This document shows positions 20,529 to 29,695 of a stretch of 64,000 nucleotides of DNA, piece by piece (position 1 is the first letter of the stretch; the number at the start of each line of letters is the position of its first letter). The DNA comes from Massilia kyonggiensis. Its GTDB lineage: Bacteria > Pseudomonadota > Gammaproteobacteria > Burkholderiales > Burkholderiaceae_D. Under the pieces are notes generated by a model. That model had not been told where the DNA came from. It searched no databases and was given only the letters and a program-made list of their open reading frames with translations. The position numbers were made by a program, and so were the translations under genes. The stretch covers positions 186,001 through 250,000 of the forward strand of contig NZ_JANUGY010000005.1 in the NCBI RefSeq assembly GCF_024756235.1. The letters run 5' to 3'.

Positions 20529-21325
20529 AGACGACCGTTGCTGCTGTACAGATGGTGTCCACGCCGAACGTGGACGAGAACATCGCCACCGCGCGCCGTT
20601 TGATCGCGGACGCCGCCGCGCGCGGCGCACGGCTGGTCACTCTGCCGGAATACTGGCCCATCATGGGCATGACGGACACCGACAAGGTCGCCCGCGCGGA
20701 ACAGCCGGGCCACGGTCCCATCCAGGATTTCCTGGCCGGGCAGGCGCGCGAGCACGGTATCTGGCTGATCGGCGGCACCTTGCCGCTCGTGTCCGGCGAT
20801 GCGGGGCGCGTGCTGAACACGACGCTCGTCTACGATCCGGCCGGGCAGCATGTGGGCCGCTACGACAAGATCCACTTGTTCGGTTTTAACAAGGGCAGCG
20901 AATCCTACGACGAAGCGCGTACCATCGTGCCGGGCGAGACGATCGGCAGCTTCGAATCTCCGTTCGGCAAGGTCGGCCTGGCCATCTGCTACGACCTGCG
21001 CTTCCCGGAACTGTTCCGCGCGATGGGCGATTGCGCGCTGATCATCGTGCCGGCCGCGTTCACGCACACGACGGGCCTCGCGCACTGGGAAGTGCTGCTG
21101 CGCGCCCGCGCCATCGAGAACCAGTGCTACGTGCTGGCCTCCGCCCAAGGCGGCACGCACGTGAACGGCCGACGCACGTTCGGCCACAGCATGCTCATCG
21201 ACCCGTGGGGCGACGTGAAGGACGTGTTGCCGGAAGGCGAGGGCGTCGTCAGCGGGGAGATCGATCCCGACTACATCGCGAAGGTGCGCGAGAGTTTGCC
21301 GGCGCTGAAACACCGCAAACTCTGA
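20525..21325 (+). CDS. Carbon-nitrogen hydrolase (nitrilase superfamily, Nit-like)
   Basis: This 266-aa protein is a nitrilase-superfamily amidase. The Glu-Lys-Cys catalytic triad is visible: E42 in [10 protein letters not shown]115 in [10 protein letters not shown] and C155 in [15 protein letters not shown]. The RYDKIHLF and [13 protein letters not shown] blocks match the Nit1/Nit2 branch, whose members deaminate deaminated glutathione or omega-amides such as alpha-ketoglutaramate; the exact substrate cannot be read here. Its start overlaps the yhdP stop by four bases, and tldD follows after 43 bp, so yhdP-nit-tldD is probably one operon. This order is common in betaproteobacteria as far as I recall. 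Confidence 0.9.
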   Translation: MKTTVAAVQMVSTPNVDENIATARRLIADAAARGARLVTLPEYWPIMGMTDTDKVARAEQPGHGPIQDFLAGQAREHGIWLIGGTLPLVSGDAGRVLNTTLVYDPAGQHVGRYDKIHLFGFNKGSESYDEARTIVPGETIGSFESPFGKVGLAICYDLRFPELFRAMGDCALIIVPAAFTHTTGLAHWEVLLRARAIENQCYVLASAQGGTHVNGRRTFGHSMLIDPWGDVKDVLPEGEGVVSGEIDPDYIAKVRESLPALKHRKL

Positions 21326-21368
21326 CGTGTGGCACAATGCGTCATCCTTATCTGAAAGACCCGACGCA

Positions 21369-22829
21369 ATGACTCCATTCGAACCGAATCTCTCCTCCCT
21401 CGCTGTCGCGCGCGACGTCCTGTTGACGCCATTCGGGCTGGACGAAGGCAAGCTGATCACGACGCTGGGGACCATGTTCACGCACAAGGTCGACTATGCC
21501 GACCTGTATTTCCAGTTCACCAAGAGCGAAGGCTGGAGCCTGGAAGAGGGCATCGTCAAGAGCGGCAGCTTTTCGATCGACCAGGGCGTCGGCGTGCGCG
21601 CCGTGTCGGGCGACAAGACCGCCTTTGCTTACTCCGACGAAATCTCGCAGGCCGCCCTGCTGGACGCCGCCGCGGCCACGCGCACGATCGCGCGCGCGGG
21701 CGCCGGCCGCGTGAAGGTCGCGGCAAACGTCCAGCCGTCCGGCGGCCGTTCGCTGTACCTGCCGCATGACCCGCTGGCCTCGCTCGACGCGACCGCGAAA
21801 GTCGCGCTGCTGGAGCGCGTCGAAAAGATCGCGCGTGCAAAAGATCCGCGCGTCGTGCAGGTGATGGCCGGCCTGGCCGGCGAGTACGACGTCGTGCTCG
21901 TCGTGCGCAGCGACGGCGTGCTGGCGGCCGACATCCGTCCGCTCGTGCGTGTGTCCGTCACCGTCATCGCCGAACAGAACGGCCGGCGCGAGATGGGCTC
22001 GTCGGGCGGCGGCGGCCGTTACGATTACGGCTATTTCAGCGACGAGCTGCTGGAAAAATACGCCAGCGAAGCCGTGCAGTCGGCCCTCGTGAACCTGGAA
22101 GCGCGTCCGGCCCCGGCCGGTCCGATGACCATCGTGCTCGGCCCGGGCTGGCCCGGCGTGCTGCTGCACGAAGCGGTCGGCCACGGCCTCGAAGGCGACT
22201 TCAACCGCAAGGGCTCGTCCGCGTATGCCGGCATGATCGGCCAGCGCGTCGCCGCGAAGGGCGTGACCGTCGTCGACGACGGCACCCTGCAGGACCGCCG
22301 CGGTTCGCTGAACATGGACGACGAAGGCAACCCGACCCAGTGCACCACGCTGATCGAGGACGGCATCCTGAAGGGCTATATCCAGGACACGATGAACGCG
22401 CGCCTGATGAAGATGCCGGTGACGGGCAATGCGCGCCGCGAGTCGTTCGCCCACCTGCCGATGCCGCGCATGACGAACACGTACATGCTGGCCGGCGACA
22501 AGGACCCGGCCGAGATCCTGGCCTCGGTCAAGAACGGCCTGTATGCGGTGAACTTCGGCGGCGGCCAGGTCGACATCACGAACGGCAAGTTCGTGTTCTC
22601 GGCCAGCGAAGCCTACATGATCGAAGACGGTAAAGTGACGTACCCGGTGAAGGGCGCGACCTTGATCGGCAACGGTCCGGATACGATGAACCGCATCTCC
22701 ATGATCGGCAACGACATGCGCCTGGATTCGGGCGTGGGCGTGTGCGGCAAGGAAGGCCAGAGCGTCCCGGTGGGCGTGGGCCAGCCCACGCTGCGCATCG
22801 ACGGCGTGACCGTCGGCGGCACGGCCTGA
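21369..22829 (+). CDS. tldD: Metalloprotease TldD
   Basis: TldD pairs with TldE (PmbA) to form a heterodimeric zinc protease that degrades unfolded peptides and matures some RiPPs such as microcin B17. The 486-aa protein (E. coli 481) carries [11 protein letters not shown] with the HExxxH zinc motif at H267-E268-H272. The downstream [20 protein letters not shown] and the C-terminal [20 protein letters not shown], with its conserved Cys, are family blocks. The ATG for MTPFEPN was chosen over an upstream ATG 14 codons earlier, which falls next to the nit stop. No pmbA is in the window. Confidence 0.95.
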   Translation: MTPFEPNLSSLAVARDVLLTPFGLDEGKLITTLGTMFTHKVDYADLYFQFTKSEGWSLEEGIVKSGSFSIDQGVGVRAVSGDKTAFAYSDEISQAALLDAAAATRTIARAGAGRVKVAANVQPSGGRSLYLPHDPLASLDATAKVALLERVEKIARAKDPRVVQVMAGLAGEYDVVLVVRSDGVLAADIRPLVRVSVTVIAEQNGRREMGSSGGGGRYDYGYFSDELLEKYASEAVQSALVNLEARPAPAGPMTIVLGPGWPGVLLHEAVGHGLEGDFNRKGSSAYAGMIGQRVAAKGVTVVDDGTLQDRRGSLNMDDEGNPTQCTTLIEDGILKGYIQDTMNARLMKMPVTGNARRESFAHLPMPRMTNTYMLAGDKDPAEILASVKNGLYAVNFGGGQVDITNGKFVFSASEAYMIEDGKVTYPVKGATLIGNGPDTMNRISMIGNDMRLDSGVGVCGKEGQSVPVGVGQPTLRIDGVTVGGTA

Positions 22830-22846
22830 CGCCAGGCCGCACCGCG

Positions 22847-23665
22847 ATGGCCTCCGCCTTCGCCGCGTTGTTCCCCACCATCACGCCCGCCCCGCGCGGG
22901 CGTTTGTTCTTCCGGGCTGCTATCGCTGGGCTTGTGGTCTTGTTGCACGCGAGGTGCGCCGCGGCCGACGAACACACGAACGTCGCCACCCGCTTCGGCC
23001 CGGTCGAGACGCTGCCCGGCCCCGACCGATCCGACATCCGCTTCCGCGGCGCGTCGCTCGGGCAGGTCGACGGCAACGCCAGCCTCGTCAAGCTGACCGT
23101 GCAGGACGATGCCGACTACGTGCTCGTCGATGCGGTGCGGCCCGATCCGCAGTGCCGGCACCGCTTCACGCTGCTGCAGATCGGGCCGGGCGATGAGGCG
23201 ACGATGTCGCAACCGTTCGGCGATTGCCTGACCGGCTTCGGCGCCCGTCGCGCGGGCGATAAACTGATCGTCCAGCTGGCCTCGGCGAGCACGGGACAGG
23301 TGCACGAGTTCGTCTGGATGCAGGACCGCATGAAGGAACTCACCAACGTGCTCACCCGCTGCGAAGCGGCCCAGCTCACGGCCGCGTCGCGCTGGCTTCC
23401 TGTGGCCACCGAACAGGCCGCGCGCGTCATCGCCGGCACCGGCCGCGCCTGGTTCCACACGGCGCCGCTGGACGAGTGCAAGCTTTCGCAACTGTTCGTC
23501 ATTCCCGGCGACGTGCTGACCGTCCTCCACACGTATGGCGACTACGCGGACGTCGCCTACCGCAATCCGCGCACGGGCCGCGAGGCCAGCGGCTGGATCA
23601 GGCTCGATCGGGTCGCGCCAGACCGGCTCGCGCCGATGCGGACGCCATCCGAGCCGCCCTTGTGA
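22847..23665 (+). CDS. Exported protein of unknown function with a C-terminal SH3-like segment
   Basis: I do not recognise a named family for this 272-aa protein. It has a hydrophobic N-terminal segment at about 20-40 ending in a CAAADE-like cleavage region, so it is probably exported. The middle contains scattered Cys (DPQCRHRF, FGDCLTGFG, LTRCEAAQ). The last 70 residues (AWFHTAPLDECKLSQLFVIP through GWIRLDRVAP) read like a bacterial SH3-type fold, with the hallmark late Gly-Trp-Ile strand. The start is uncertain because no Shine-Dalgarno stands before it; it begins 17 bp after the tldD stop and may be translated from the tldD message. Function unknown. Confidence 0.7.
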   Translation: MASAFAALFPTITPAPRGRLFFRAAIAGLVVLLHARCAAADEHTNVATRFGPVETLPGPDRSDIRFRGASLGQVDGNASLVKLTVQDDADYVLVDAVRPDPQCRHRFTLLQIGPGDEATMSQPFGDCLTGFGARRAGDKLIVQLASASTGQVHEFVWMQDRMKELTNVLTRCEAAQLTAASRWLPVATEQAARVIAGTGRAWFHTAPLDECKLSQLFVIPGDVLTVLHTYGDYADVAYRNPRTGREASGWIRLDRVAPDRLAPMRTPSEPPL

Positions 23666-23706
23666 CACACTGGCTTCGACCGATTTACCATCGCAAGGAG
23701 CGCAAC

Positions 23707-23907
23707 ATGTCCACCGATCCAGCACAGTCCCTGCAGACCAACGCACAGCAGCCGGACGCGGCGGCGCCCACACCGCCGCCGAGCCCACAGGACGCGCAGC
23801 AGCCCACCGACTTTGACGGCCTCGAGGGCAAGAAGCCCGAAGAGCTGACGCCGGAAGAGCTGCGGCTGATGGCCGACACCATGCCCGGCGAAGGACCCGG
23901 TGACTGA
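23707..23907 (+). CDS. Small acidic Pro/Gln/Glu-rich protein, unknown function
   Basis: A 66-aa reading frame is preceded by AAGGAG at ideal spacing, which strongly supports translation. The composition is simple: Gln, Pro and Ala-rich in the first half, then GLEGKKPEELTPEELRLMAD, which looks like a short amphipathic helix, and an acidic end. There is no signal peptide, membrane segment or recognised domain. It lies 41 bp after the exported SH3-like gene. Its stop codon directly abuts the stop codon of the convergent TBDR, with no base between. Confidence 0.65.
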   Translation: MSTDPAQSLQTNAQQPDAAAPTPPPSPQDAQQPTDFDGLEGKKPEELTPEELRLMADTMPGEGPGD

Positions 23908-26772
23908 TCAGAAGGAGTAGCGCGCCCCCAGCGTAAAGAAGCGCCCGCGCGCCCCCTCGTAATCGAGCGGGTTGTACGCCTGCGCACCATACGTCAGCGG
24001 GTCGAGCGGCGCGATCTTGTCGAACAGGTTCTGGACCGAGCCGAACACTTCCCAGCGCTGCTGCGGCTTCCAGCGGATCACCAGGTCGACCGTCGTGAAC
24101 GACGCCAGTTCGCAGCCGTTCGGGGCGTCGGTGCCGTTGGCGAACGTTACGGCGCAACCGCTCGGGTCGCCCCGGAAGAAGCGGTTTTCGAGCACGCCGC
24201 GGTAGTTCACATTGGCCGACACGCGCAGGTTGTTGCGGTCCCAGCCGAAGCGCATGTTGACGCGGTCGGCCGGCGTGCCCGTGCAGTTCGTCACGTCGCA
24301 ATTGCCGTGCGTGCCCGCGAATTCGCGCGACGTGCCGTCTTGTTCGGTGCGCAGCCATTCGAAGATGTGCGTGTACTTCACGTCGAACGTGGCATTGCCC
24401 CACGTGTCCGGCAGGCGGTGGTTGTAGCGCGCATCCACGTCGAGGCCGCGCACCTTGCTCTGGGCGGAGTTGACGTAGCGGGTCAGCACGGCCGTGATCT
24501 GGCCCGGGTCGCCCGGGATGCCGCTCACGCTGCCGGGGTCGCGCGCCACGTGTCCGGCGGCGATGGCGGCGTCGACCTGTTCCTGGTTGATTTCGTTCTT
24601 GCGCTTGATCTTCCAGTAATCCACGGAGATGCTCGTACGCGGCAGCGGGTCCCAGATGACGCCCAGCGTGTAGCTCTTCGACCGTTCCGGCGACAGGCTC
24701 GGGTTCGGCGACGTGACCAGCGCGACCGATGCCGGGTTGCAGGCATTCGTCACGCCCAGCGCGCAGCGCACGGGGTCGGCCGCGGTCGAGAACGCGGCCA
24801 GGCCGCCGACGCCGTTCTCGGCGGGGCTCGGCGCGCGGAAGCCCCGCGCGAACGTGCCCCTGAGGGCGAATTCGCGCACCGGCGTCCATTTCAGGCCGAA
24901 TTTCGGCGTGTACGAACTGCCGACGTCCGTGAAGTGGTCGTAGCGCAGCGCGGCCGACGCTTCCACGTTGAACGGCAGCGGCGCCAGGCCTTCGCCGTAC
25001 AGCGCGAACACGTTGCGGGCACCGGAATACGCGGAATAGCCGAGGCCGATGATATTGCCCCGCTCCGTGCCGGTGGTGGGCCGCAGTTCCGTCATCTCGT
25101 GGCGGAATTCCGTGCCCAGTGCCAGACCCAGGTTGCCGGCCAGGTAGGGGATGCCGCCGAACTCGCGCGTGGCCTTGAAGTCGATTTGCGCGACCTTCGT
25201 GTTGGCCGCGTTGCCGATGGTCGGCGACAGGGCGGCGTACACCGCCGGCGAATTGAGCCCGGCATTCTCGGCGATGCGCCAGAACGTACCGAGCGGCAGC
25301 GCCGCATAGGCCGGGCTGTTCGCCGCCGCCGTCGCGATGTTGGCGGGGGTGGGGTTGAGCAGGGCGAAGGCGACGTCGCGCTGCAGGTAGCCATTCTGCG
25401 TGTTGTTGACGTGGTTGTGCGAGAACAGCAGCGCCGAATCCCAATCCCAGCCGTAGTTCGTACCCTTGGCGCCGCCCAGCCAGCGCAGGAAGTTCGAGTC
25501 GATGTTGGACCTGCGCGGTCCGACGTCGGCCGCCAGGTAGCGCACGCGCGCGGCCGTGCCGAAATACGGGTTGTCCGGATGCGTCGCGCCGAGCGCGACG
25601 ACGGCATTGTTCACGGGCCCGCCCGGGAAGCCGACGGACGCGCTGACGGAAGAGGGCGTCGTCGATGAATCCGTCTGGCTCGTGTACCAGTTGAACTCGC
25701 TGTACAACTGGGTCGACGGATTCAGCTGCAGCGTGCCGCGCAGGAAGAAGCTCAGGTTTTCCTGTTTCGGCTCGATCTGGTTGTACTGCATCGAGGCGTC
25801 GATCAGGCAGCCGCCGCCGGGATCGCCCTGCGGGTGGTTCGTGAAGTTGGAGCAGGCGGCGCCGGGAAACGTGCGGGTGAACCCGGGGCCGGCCAGGTTG
25901 CCGCGGTTGTAGTAATTGGTCGGGTCGGCCGGATTGCGCACGTTGCCGTTGATGGCGTTGCCGGCCGTGCCGGTGCCGGGCAGGATGGCGCCGGTGCCGC
26001 CGAGCGCCTGGTCGGCCGAATAGCCCCACCGGCGCAGGTCGTTGCGGCCGATCCAGTCGCGGTCGGCGCGGTCGCGGTACCAGATCTCGTCGAACTTCTT
26101 GTACTCGATACTGAACAGGACGTTGTAGCGGTCGGTGTCGAGGCTGCCGATGCCCTTCGTGAAGGCGACGTTCATGCGCTTGCCGTCCCAGTCGCCGCTG
26201 GCGCCGCGCTGGAAGCGCACCGTGTTGCCCTGGAAGTCGCGGCGCAGGATGACGTTGACGACGCCGGCGATGGCGTCCGAACCGTAGATGGCGGAGGCGC
26301 CGTCCTTGAGGATCTCGACCCGCTCGACGGCATCCGTCGGGATCACGTTCAGGTCCGTGAACTGCTTCTGGCCGTCGTCCGCGAGGCCGTACGGGGCCAT
26401 GCGGCGGCCGTTCATCAGCACGAGCGTGGACGCCGCGCCCAGGCCGCGCAGCGAGATGCCCGATGCGCCCGCGGCGAAGCCGTTGCCGAAGGTAGTGGGC
26501 ACGGAACCCTGGTTGTCGACGGCCAGCGTCTGCAGCAGCTCGGCCACGGTGGCCTTGCCGGACCGCTCGATGTCGGCGCGGTTGACGGTGATGACGGAGG
26601 ACGCCGTTTCGGCCTCCGAGCGGCGGATGTTCGAGCCGGTGATCTCGACGCGCGGGACCGGCTTGGGCGCCACGTCCTGGGCCAGGGCCGGCAGTGCCAG
26701 GATCGTGAAGCCGATGGCGCCCCCGCCCGCGAACAGGCGTCGGATCGTCCGGGATATCGGGGTTTCAGTCAT
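23908..26772 (-). CDS. TonB-dependent receptor
   Basis: This 954-aa outer-membrane receptor starts at the ATG preceded by GGAG, although the frame is open further upstream through the aroG leader region. A signal peptide of about 35 residues ends at LPALAQ. The mature start VPRVEITGSNIRRSEAETAS leads to plug motifs GISLRGLGAASTLVLMNGRR and EILKDGASAIYGSDAIAG. Barrel blocks are FARGFRAPSPAENG and LSPERSKSYTLGVIW, and it ends FFTLGARYSF. It most resembles the receptor at 32981-35752 (shared QTL...GFGNGFAAG and MAP...ADDGQK-FTDL stretches), so those two form a second paralogous pair. Ligand unknown. Confidence 0.95.
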   Translation of the reverse strand: MTETPISRTIRRLFAGGGAIGFTILALPALAQDVAPKPVPRVEITGSNIRRSEAETASSVITVNRADIERSGKATVAELLQTLAVDNQGSVPTTFGNGFAAGASGISLRGLGAASTLVLMNGRRMAPYGLADDGQKQFTDLNVIPTDAVERVEILKDGASAIYGSDAIAGVVNVILRRDFQGNTVRFQRGASGDWDGKRMNVAFTKGIGSLDTDRYNVLFSIEYKKFDEIWYRDRADRDWIGRNDLRRWGYSADQALGGTGAILPGTGTAGNAINGNVRNPADPTNYYNRGNLAGPGFTRTFPGAACSNFTNHPQGDPGGGCLIDASMQYNQIEPKQENLSFFLRGTLQLNPSTQLYSEFNWYTSQTDSSTTPSSVSASVGFPGGPVNNAVVALGATHPDNPYFGTAARVRYLAADVGPRRSNIDSNFLRWLGGAKGTNYGWDWDSALLFSHNHVNNTQNGYLQRDVAFALLNPTPANIATAAANSPAYAALPLGTFWRIAENAGLNSPAVYAALSPTIGNAANTKVAQIDFKATREFGGIPYLAGNLGLALGTEFRHEMTELRPTTGTERGNIIGLGYSAYSGARNVFALYGEGLAPLPFNVEASAALRYDHFTDVGSSYTPKFGLKWTPVREFALRGTFARGFRAPSPAENGVGGLAAFSTAADPVRCALGVTNACNPASVALVTSPNPSLSPERSKSYTLGVIWDPLPRTSISVDYWKIKRKNEINQEQVDAAIAAGHVARDPGSVSGIPGDPGQITAVLTRYVNSAQSKVRGLDVDARYNHRLPDTWGNATFDVKYTHIFEWLRTEQDGTSREFAGTHGNCDVTNCTGTPADRVNMRFGWDRNNLRVSANVNYRGVLENRFFRGDPSGCAVTFANGTDAPNGCELASFTTVDLVIRWKPQQRWEVFGSVQNLFDKIAPLDPLTYGAQAYNPLDYEGARGRFFTLGARYSF

Positions 26773-26969
26773 GTCCAGACTCCAATACGATGAGGGATGG
26801 TCGACCCGGCGTGTATAACGCCGGGGCTCGTTGCGACTTTTGCATCCTGCATAAAGGGGCAACTGACATCTCTCAAGCGTGTCCGGTACGGCGCAAAAGC
26901 TGTCGGGTTGATGCAACCGATCGCCTGTATAGGCAACCGTAACCGACAGATCACAGGCCAAATAAAGTC

Positions 26970-26999
26970 TTGCCAACGTCGCTGCAATGTTGTTATAGT
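26970..26999 (+). promoter_or_regulatory. Sigma-70 promoter of the aroG leader
   Basis: TTGCCA (26970-26975) and TATAGT (26994-26999) are separated by 18 bp, a good match to the consensus. Transcription would begin near 27006, giving a leader of about 200 nt that contains the short peptide and terminator described next. Confidence 0.75.
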
Positions 27000-27024
27000 C
27001 AATCGACCCATTCGGAATCTCTCC

Positions 27025-27093
27025 ATGCGCCACGCCGTCTTCTTTACCTTTTATTTTTGGTTTAGCCATTCCAGCCCAACGGCGGTGGAGTAG
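27025..27093 (+). CDS. Aromatic-rich leader peptide of the aroG attenuator
   Basis: A 22-codon reading frame starts about 20 nt after the predicted transcription start. Residues 6-13 are FFTFYFWF: five Phe, one Tyr and one Trp in the whole peptide, within eight codons. This is the composition of attenuator peptides such as those of E. coli pheA and pheS. It sits between a promoter and an intrinsic terminator upstream of DAHP synthase. The peptide ends in S-P-T-A-V-E, and the codons for T-A-V contain the proposed antiterminator sequence. Translation is not proven and the Shine-Dalgarno is weak, but the arrangement is hard to explain otherwise. Confidence 0.8.
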   Translation: MRHAVFFTFYFWFSHSSPTAVE

Positions 27094-27140
27094 CGGCAGG
27101 TTCACGCAGTAACAGAACAGAGTCCGACACAAGAATCCAA

Positions 27141-27170
27141 AAGACCGCCGAGCTGGCGGTCTTTTTTTTT
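27141..27170 (+). terminator. Attenuator terminator upstream of aroG
   Basis: AAGACCGCC pairs with GGCGGTCTT across a GAGCT loop and is followed by nine T residues. It lies about 40 bp before the aroG start and after the leader peptide. CGGCGGT at 27080-27086, inside the leader peptide coding region, is complementary to ACCGCCG at 27144-27150. An alternative antiterminator pairing is therefore possible when a ribosome stalls at the Phe codons. Confidence 0.85.
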
Positions 27171-27210
27171 ACGCCCCAGAATTTAACCAGATCAAGAACG
27201 GAGAACCGCA

Positions 27211-28272
27211 ATGCCTCGCACCGACGACTTACGCATCCGCGAAATGAAGGAACTGACGCCGCCCTCGCACCTGATCCGCGAATTCCCGGTGACACCGGAA
27301 GCGGAACAGACCGCGTCGCAGGCGCGCGTGGCGCTGCATCGCATCCTGCACGGCCAGGACGACCGCTTGATGGTCGTGATCGGCCCGTGCTCGATCCACG
27401 ATCCGAACGCCGCGATGGAATACGCCCGCCGCCTCGTCGAGCAGCGCCACCGCTTCGCCGGCGAGCTGGAAGTGATCATGCGCGTGTACTTCGAGAAGCC
27501 GCGCACGACGGTCGGCTGGAAGGGCATGATCAACGACCCGTACATGGACAACAGCTTCCGCATCAACGACGGCCTGCGCATGGCGCGCGAACTGCTGCGC
27601 GACATCAATGAGCTGGGCCTGCCGGCCGGCACGGAGTTCCTCGACGTGATCAGCCCGCAGTACATCGCCGACCTGATCAGCTGGGGCGCCATCGGCGCGC
27701 GCACGACGGAATCGCAGGTGCACCGCGAGCTGGCGTCCGGCCTGTCGTGCCCGGTCGGCTTCAAGAACGGCACCGACGGCAACATCAAGATCGCGGCCGA
27801 CGCGATCAAGGCGGCGTCGCAGCCGCACCACTTCCTGTCCGTGACGAAGGGTGGCCACTCGGCGATCGTGTCGACCGCAGGCAACGAGGACTGCCACATC
27901 ATCCTGCGCGGCGGCAAGGCGCCGAACTACGACGCGGCCAGCGTCGAGGACGCCTGCAAGCAGCTCGCCGCCAACGGCCTCGCGAGCCGCCTGATGATCG
28001 ACGCGTCGCACGCCAACAGCAGCAAGAATCCGCAGAACCAGGTGCCCGTGTGCGCGGACATCGGCAGCCAGATCGCGGCGGGCGATACGCGCATCGTCGG
28101 CGTGATGGTCGAGTCGCACCTCGTCGGCGGCCGCCAGGATCTCGTGCCGGGCAAGGAACTGACGTACGGCCAGTCCGTCACCGACGGCTGCATCGACTGG
28201 GAGACGAGCATCGCCGTGCTGGAAAACCTCGCCGCCAGCGTGCGTGCACGCCGCCTGCGCGACGACGCTTAA
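27211..28272 (+). CDS. aroG: 3-deoxy-7-phosphoheptulonate (DAHP) synthase, class I
   Basis: This enzyme condenses phosphoenolpyruvate and erythrose-4-phosphate, the committed step to aromatic amino acids. The 353-aa protein (E. coli AroG 350) is class I type alpha. It carries GPCSIHDPNAAMEYA, VYFEKPRTTVGWKG, GARTTESQVHRELASG and CPVGFKNGTDGN, which bind PEP and metal, and DASHANSSKNPQNQ near the C terminus. GGAG precedes the ATG. An aromatic-rich leader peptide and terminator upstream suggest transcriptional attenuation by charged aromatic tRNAs, mainly Phe. I use aroG because the leader and sequence suggest the Phe-type isozyme, but allosteric specificity cannot be read with certainty. Confidence 0.94.
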   Translation: MPRTDDLRIREMKELTPPSHLIREFPVTPEAEQTASQARVALHRILHGQDDRLMVVIGPCSIHDPNAAMEYARRLVEQRHRFAGELEVIMRVYFEKPRTTVGWKGMINDPYMDNSFRINDGLRMARELLRDINELGLPAGTEFLDVISPQYIADLISWGAIGARTTESQVHRELASGLSCPVGFKNGTDGNIKIAADAIKAASQPHHFLSVTKGGHSAIVSTAGNEDCHIILRGGKAPNYDAASVEDACKQLAANGLASRLMIDASHANSSKNPQNQVPVCADIGSQIAAGDTRIVGVMVESHLVGGRQDLVPGKELTYGQSVTDGCIDWETSIAVLENLAASVRARRLRDDA

Positions 28273-28341
28273 TTAGTTCTTGCCAACAAGAAGTCGTCAC
28301 TCCAGAATCGGTATGGACACGTACATACTTGAAGGAGCGGC

Positions 28342-29628
28342 ATGGCTTCCAACGATGGTGAAATCACCGCCTGGGAACACGCGGCCCAGGCGGCGCTGAA
28401 GGGCGCGAATCCGCGCCTGGCGGCGCAGTTGTGGCAGCGCATCCTGGACCAGGTGCCGACGCACGGTCAAGCGCTGCTCGGCATGGCGCAACTGCATTAC
28501 CGGTCCGGCGCGCTGCCGGAGGCGCGGGCACTGCTCGAACGCCTCGTCGCGGCCGACGGGCGCGACAAGCAGCAGTGGATCAATCTCGCCGTCGTCTGCA
28601 TGGCCCAGCGCGACGAGGCACGCGAGGAAGAGGCGATCCGCGGCGCGCTCGTGCTGGAGCCGACCGACCTCGTCGCGCTGATCCTGCGCGCGGGACTCCT
28701 GACGCGCCAGGGCAAGCGCCACGCGGCCGCGCGCGCGCACGGTGCCGTCGCCGCGGTGGCGCCGCCGCTGCAGCAATTGCCGCCCGAGCTGCGTCCGGCC
28801 GTGCAGGAGGCGCTGGCGTACCGCGAGCAGTACGACACCGATTTCGGCCGCTTCCTCGACGACCACATGGCGCCGCACCTGCGCGACCTGCAGGGCGAGC
28901 GCGTGCAGCGTTTCACGGAATCGCTCGACATCATGCTGGGCCGCAAGCGCCGCTACGAGCCGCAGCCCGCGCTGTTCCACTTCCAGGGCCTGGCGCCCAT
29001 CACCTTCTTCGACCGCGCGGACTTTCCGTGGCTCGACGCGTTCGAACGCGACACCGACGCGATCCGCACGGAATTCCTTGCGGCGCAGGCCGGCGCCGAA
29101 GGTTTTACGCCCTACATGCAGTACGGCGACGACCAGCCGTTGCGCCAGTGGGCCGAGCTGAACAACTCGCTGCGCTGGAGCGCCTTCCACCTCGTCGAGG
29201 CGGGCAAGGTCAACGAGGCCAACGCAGCGCGCTGCCCGCGCACGATGGCCTTGCTGGCGGGTGCGCCGCAGCCGGACCAGCCGGGCCGCACGCCCGTCGC
29301 GATGTTTTCCGTGCTGAAGCCGAAGACGCGCATCCCGCCGCACTGCGGCGTCAGCAATGTCCGCCTCGTGACGCATGTGCCGCTCGTCGTACCGCCGGGC
29401 TGCGGCTTCCGTGTCGGCAACGACGTGCGCGCATGGGAAGAGGGCAAGGCGTGGGTGTTCGACGACACCATCGAACACGAGGCGTGGAACGACAGCGATT
29501 CGCCCCGCGCGATCCTGATGTTCGACATCTGGCATCCGCACCTGACGGGGCCCGAGCGCGCGCTCGTGACGGCGATGAGCGCCGGCATGAATGCATTCTC
29601 GGCGGACGAAGGCAGCTTCGGTCTCTGA
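28342..29628 (+). CDS. TPR-containing aspartyl/asparaginyl beta-hydroxylase-like protein
   Basis: This 428-aa soluble protein has two parts. The first half (about 10-150) is helical, with TPR-like repeats such as ALLGMAQLHYRSGALPEARA and the aligned next unit. The C-terminal half (about 230-410) matches the aspartyl/asparaginyl beta-hydroxylase double-stranded beta-helix fold. It shows PPHCGVSNVRLVTHVPL, with the first iron ligand H334, and FDDTIEHEAWNDSD, with the second His at 379; an Arg after that strand would bind 2-oxoglutarate. AAGGAG precedes the start. It would be an Fe(II)/2-oxoglutarate dioxygenase; the target is unknown. It lies between aroG and receptor genes, a setting often seen for iron-related oxygenases. 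Confidence 0.88.
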   Translation: MASNDGEITAWEHAAQAALKGANPRLAAQLWQRILDQVPTHGQALLGMAQLHYRSGALPEARALLERLVAADGRDKQQWINLAVVCMAQRDEAREEEAIRGALVLEPTDLVALILRAGLLTRQGKRHAAARAHGAVAAVAPPLQQLPPELRPAVQEALAYREQYDTDFGRFLDDHMAPHLRDLQGERVQRFTESLDIMLGRKRRYEPQPALFHFQGLAPITFFDRADFPWLDAFERDTDAIRTEFLAAQAGAEGFTPYMQYGDDQPLRQWAELNNSLRWSAFHLVEAGKVNEANAARCPRTMALLAGAPQPDQPGRTPVAMFSVLKPKTRIPPHCGVSNVRLVTHVPLVVPPGCGFRVGNDVRAWEEGKAWVFDDTIEHEAWNDSDSPRAILMFDIWHPHLTGPERALVTAMSAGMNAFSADEGSFGL

Positions 29629-29638
29629 TTCCAAATGA

Positions 29639-29677
29639 AAACCGCCGCCGGCCTCGCAGCCGGCGGCGGTTTTTTTA
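29639..29677 (+). terminator. Terminator after the hydroxylase-like gene
   Basis: ACCGCCGCCGGC pairs with GCCGGCGGCGGT across a six-base loop, followed by seven T residues. It separates two convergent genes. Confidence 0.9.
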
Positions 29678-29695
29678 CGGCACCCGATCAGGCGA

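Noticed and set aside
28277..28293. Small hairpin TTCTTG-CCAA-CAAGAA after aroG as a terminator
   Set aside because: It is short and lacks a T tail, so termination is not supported.
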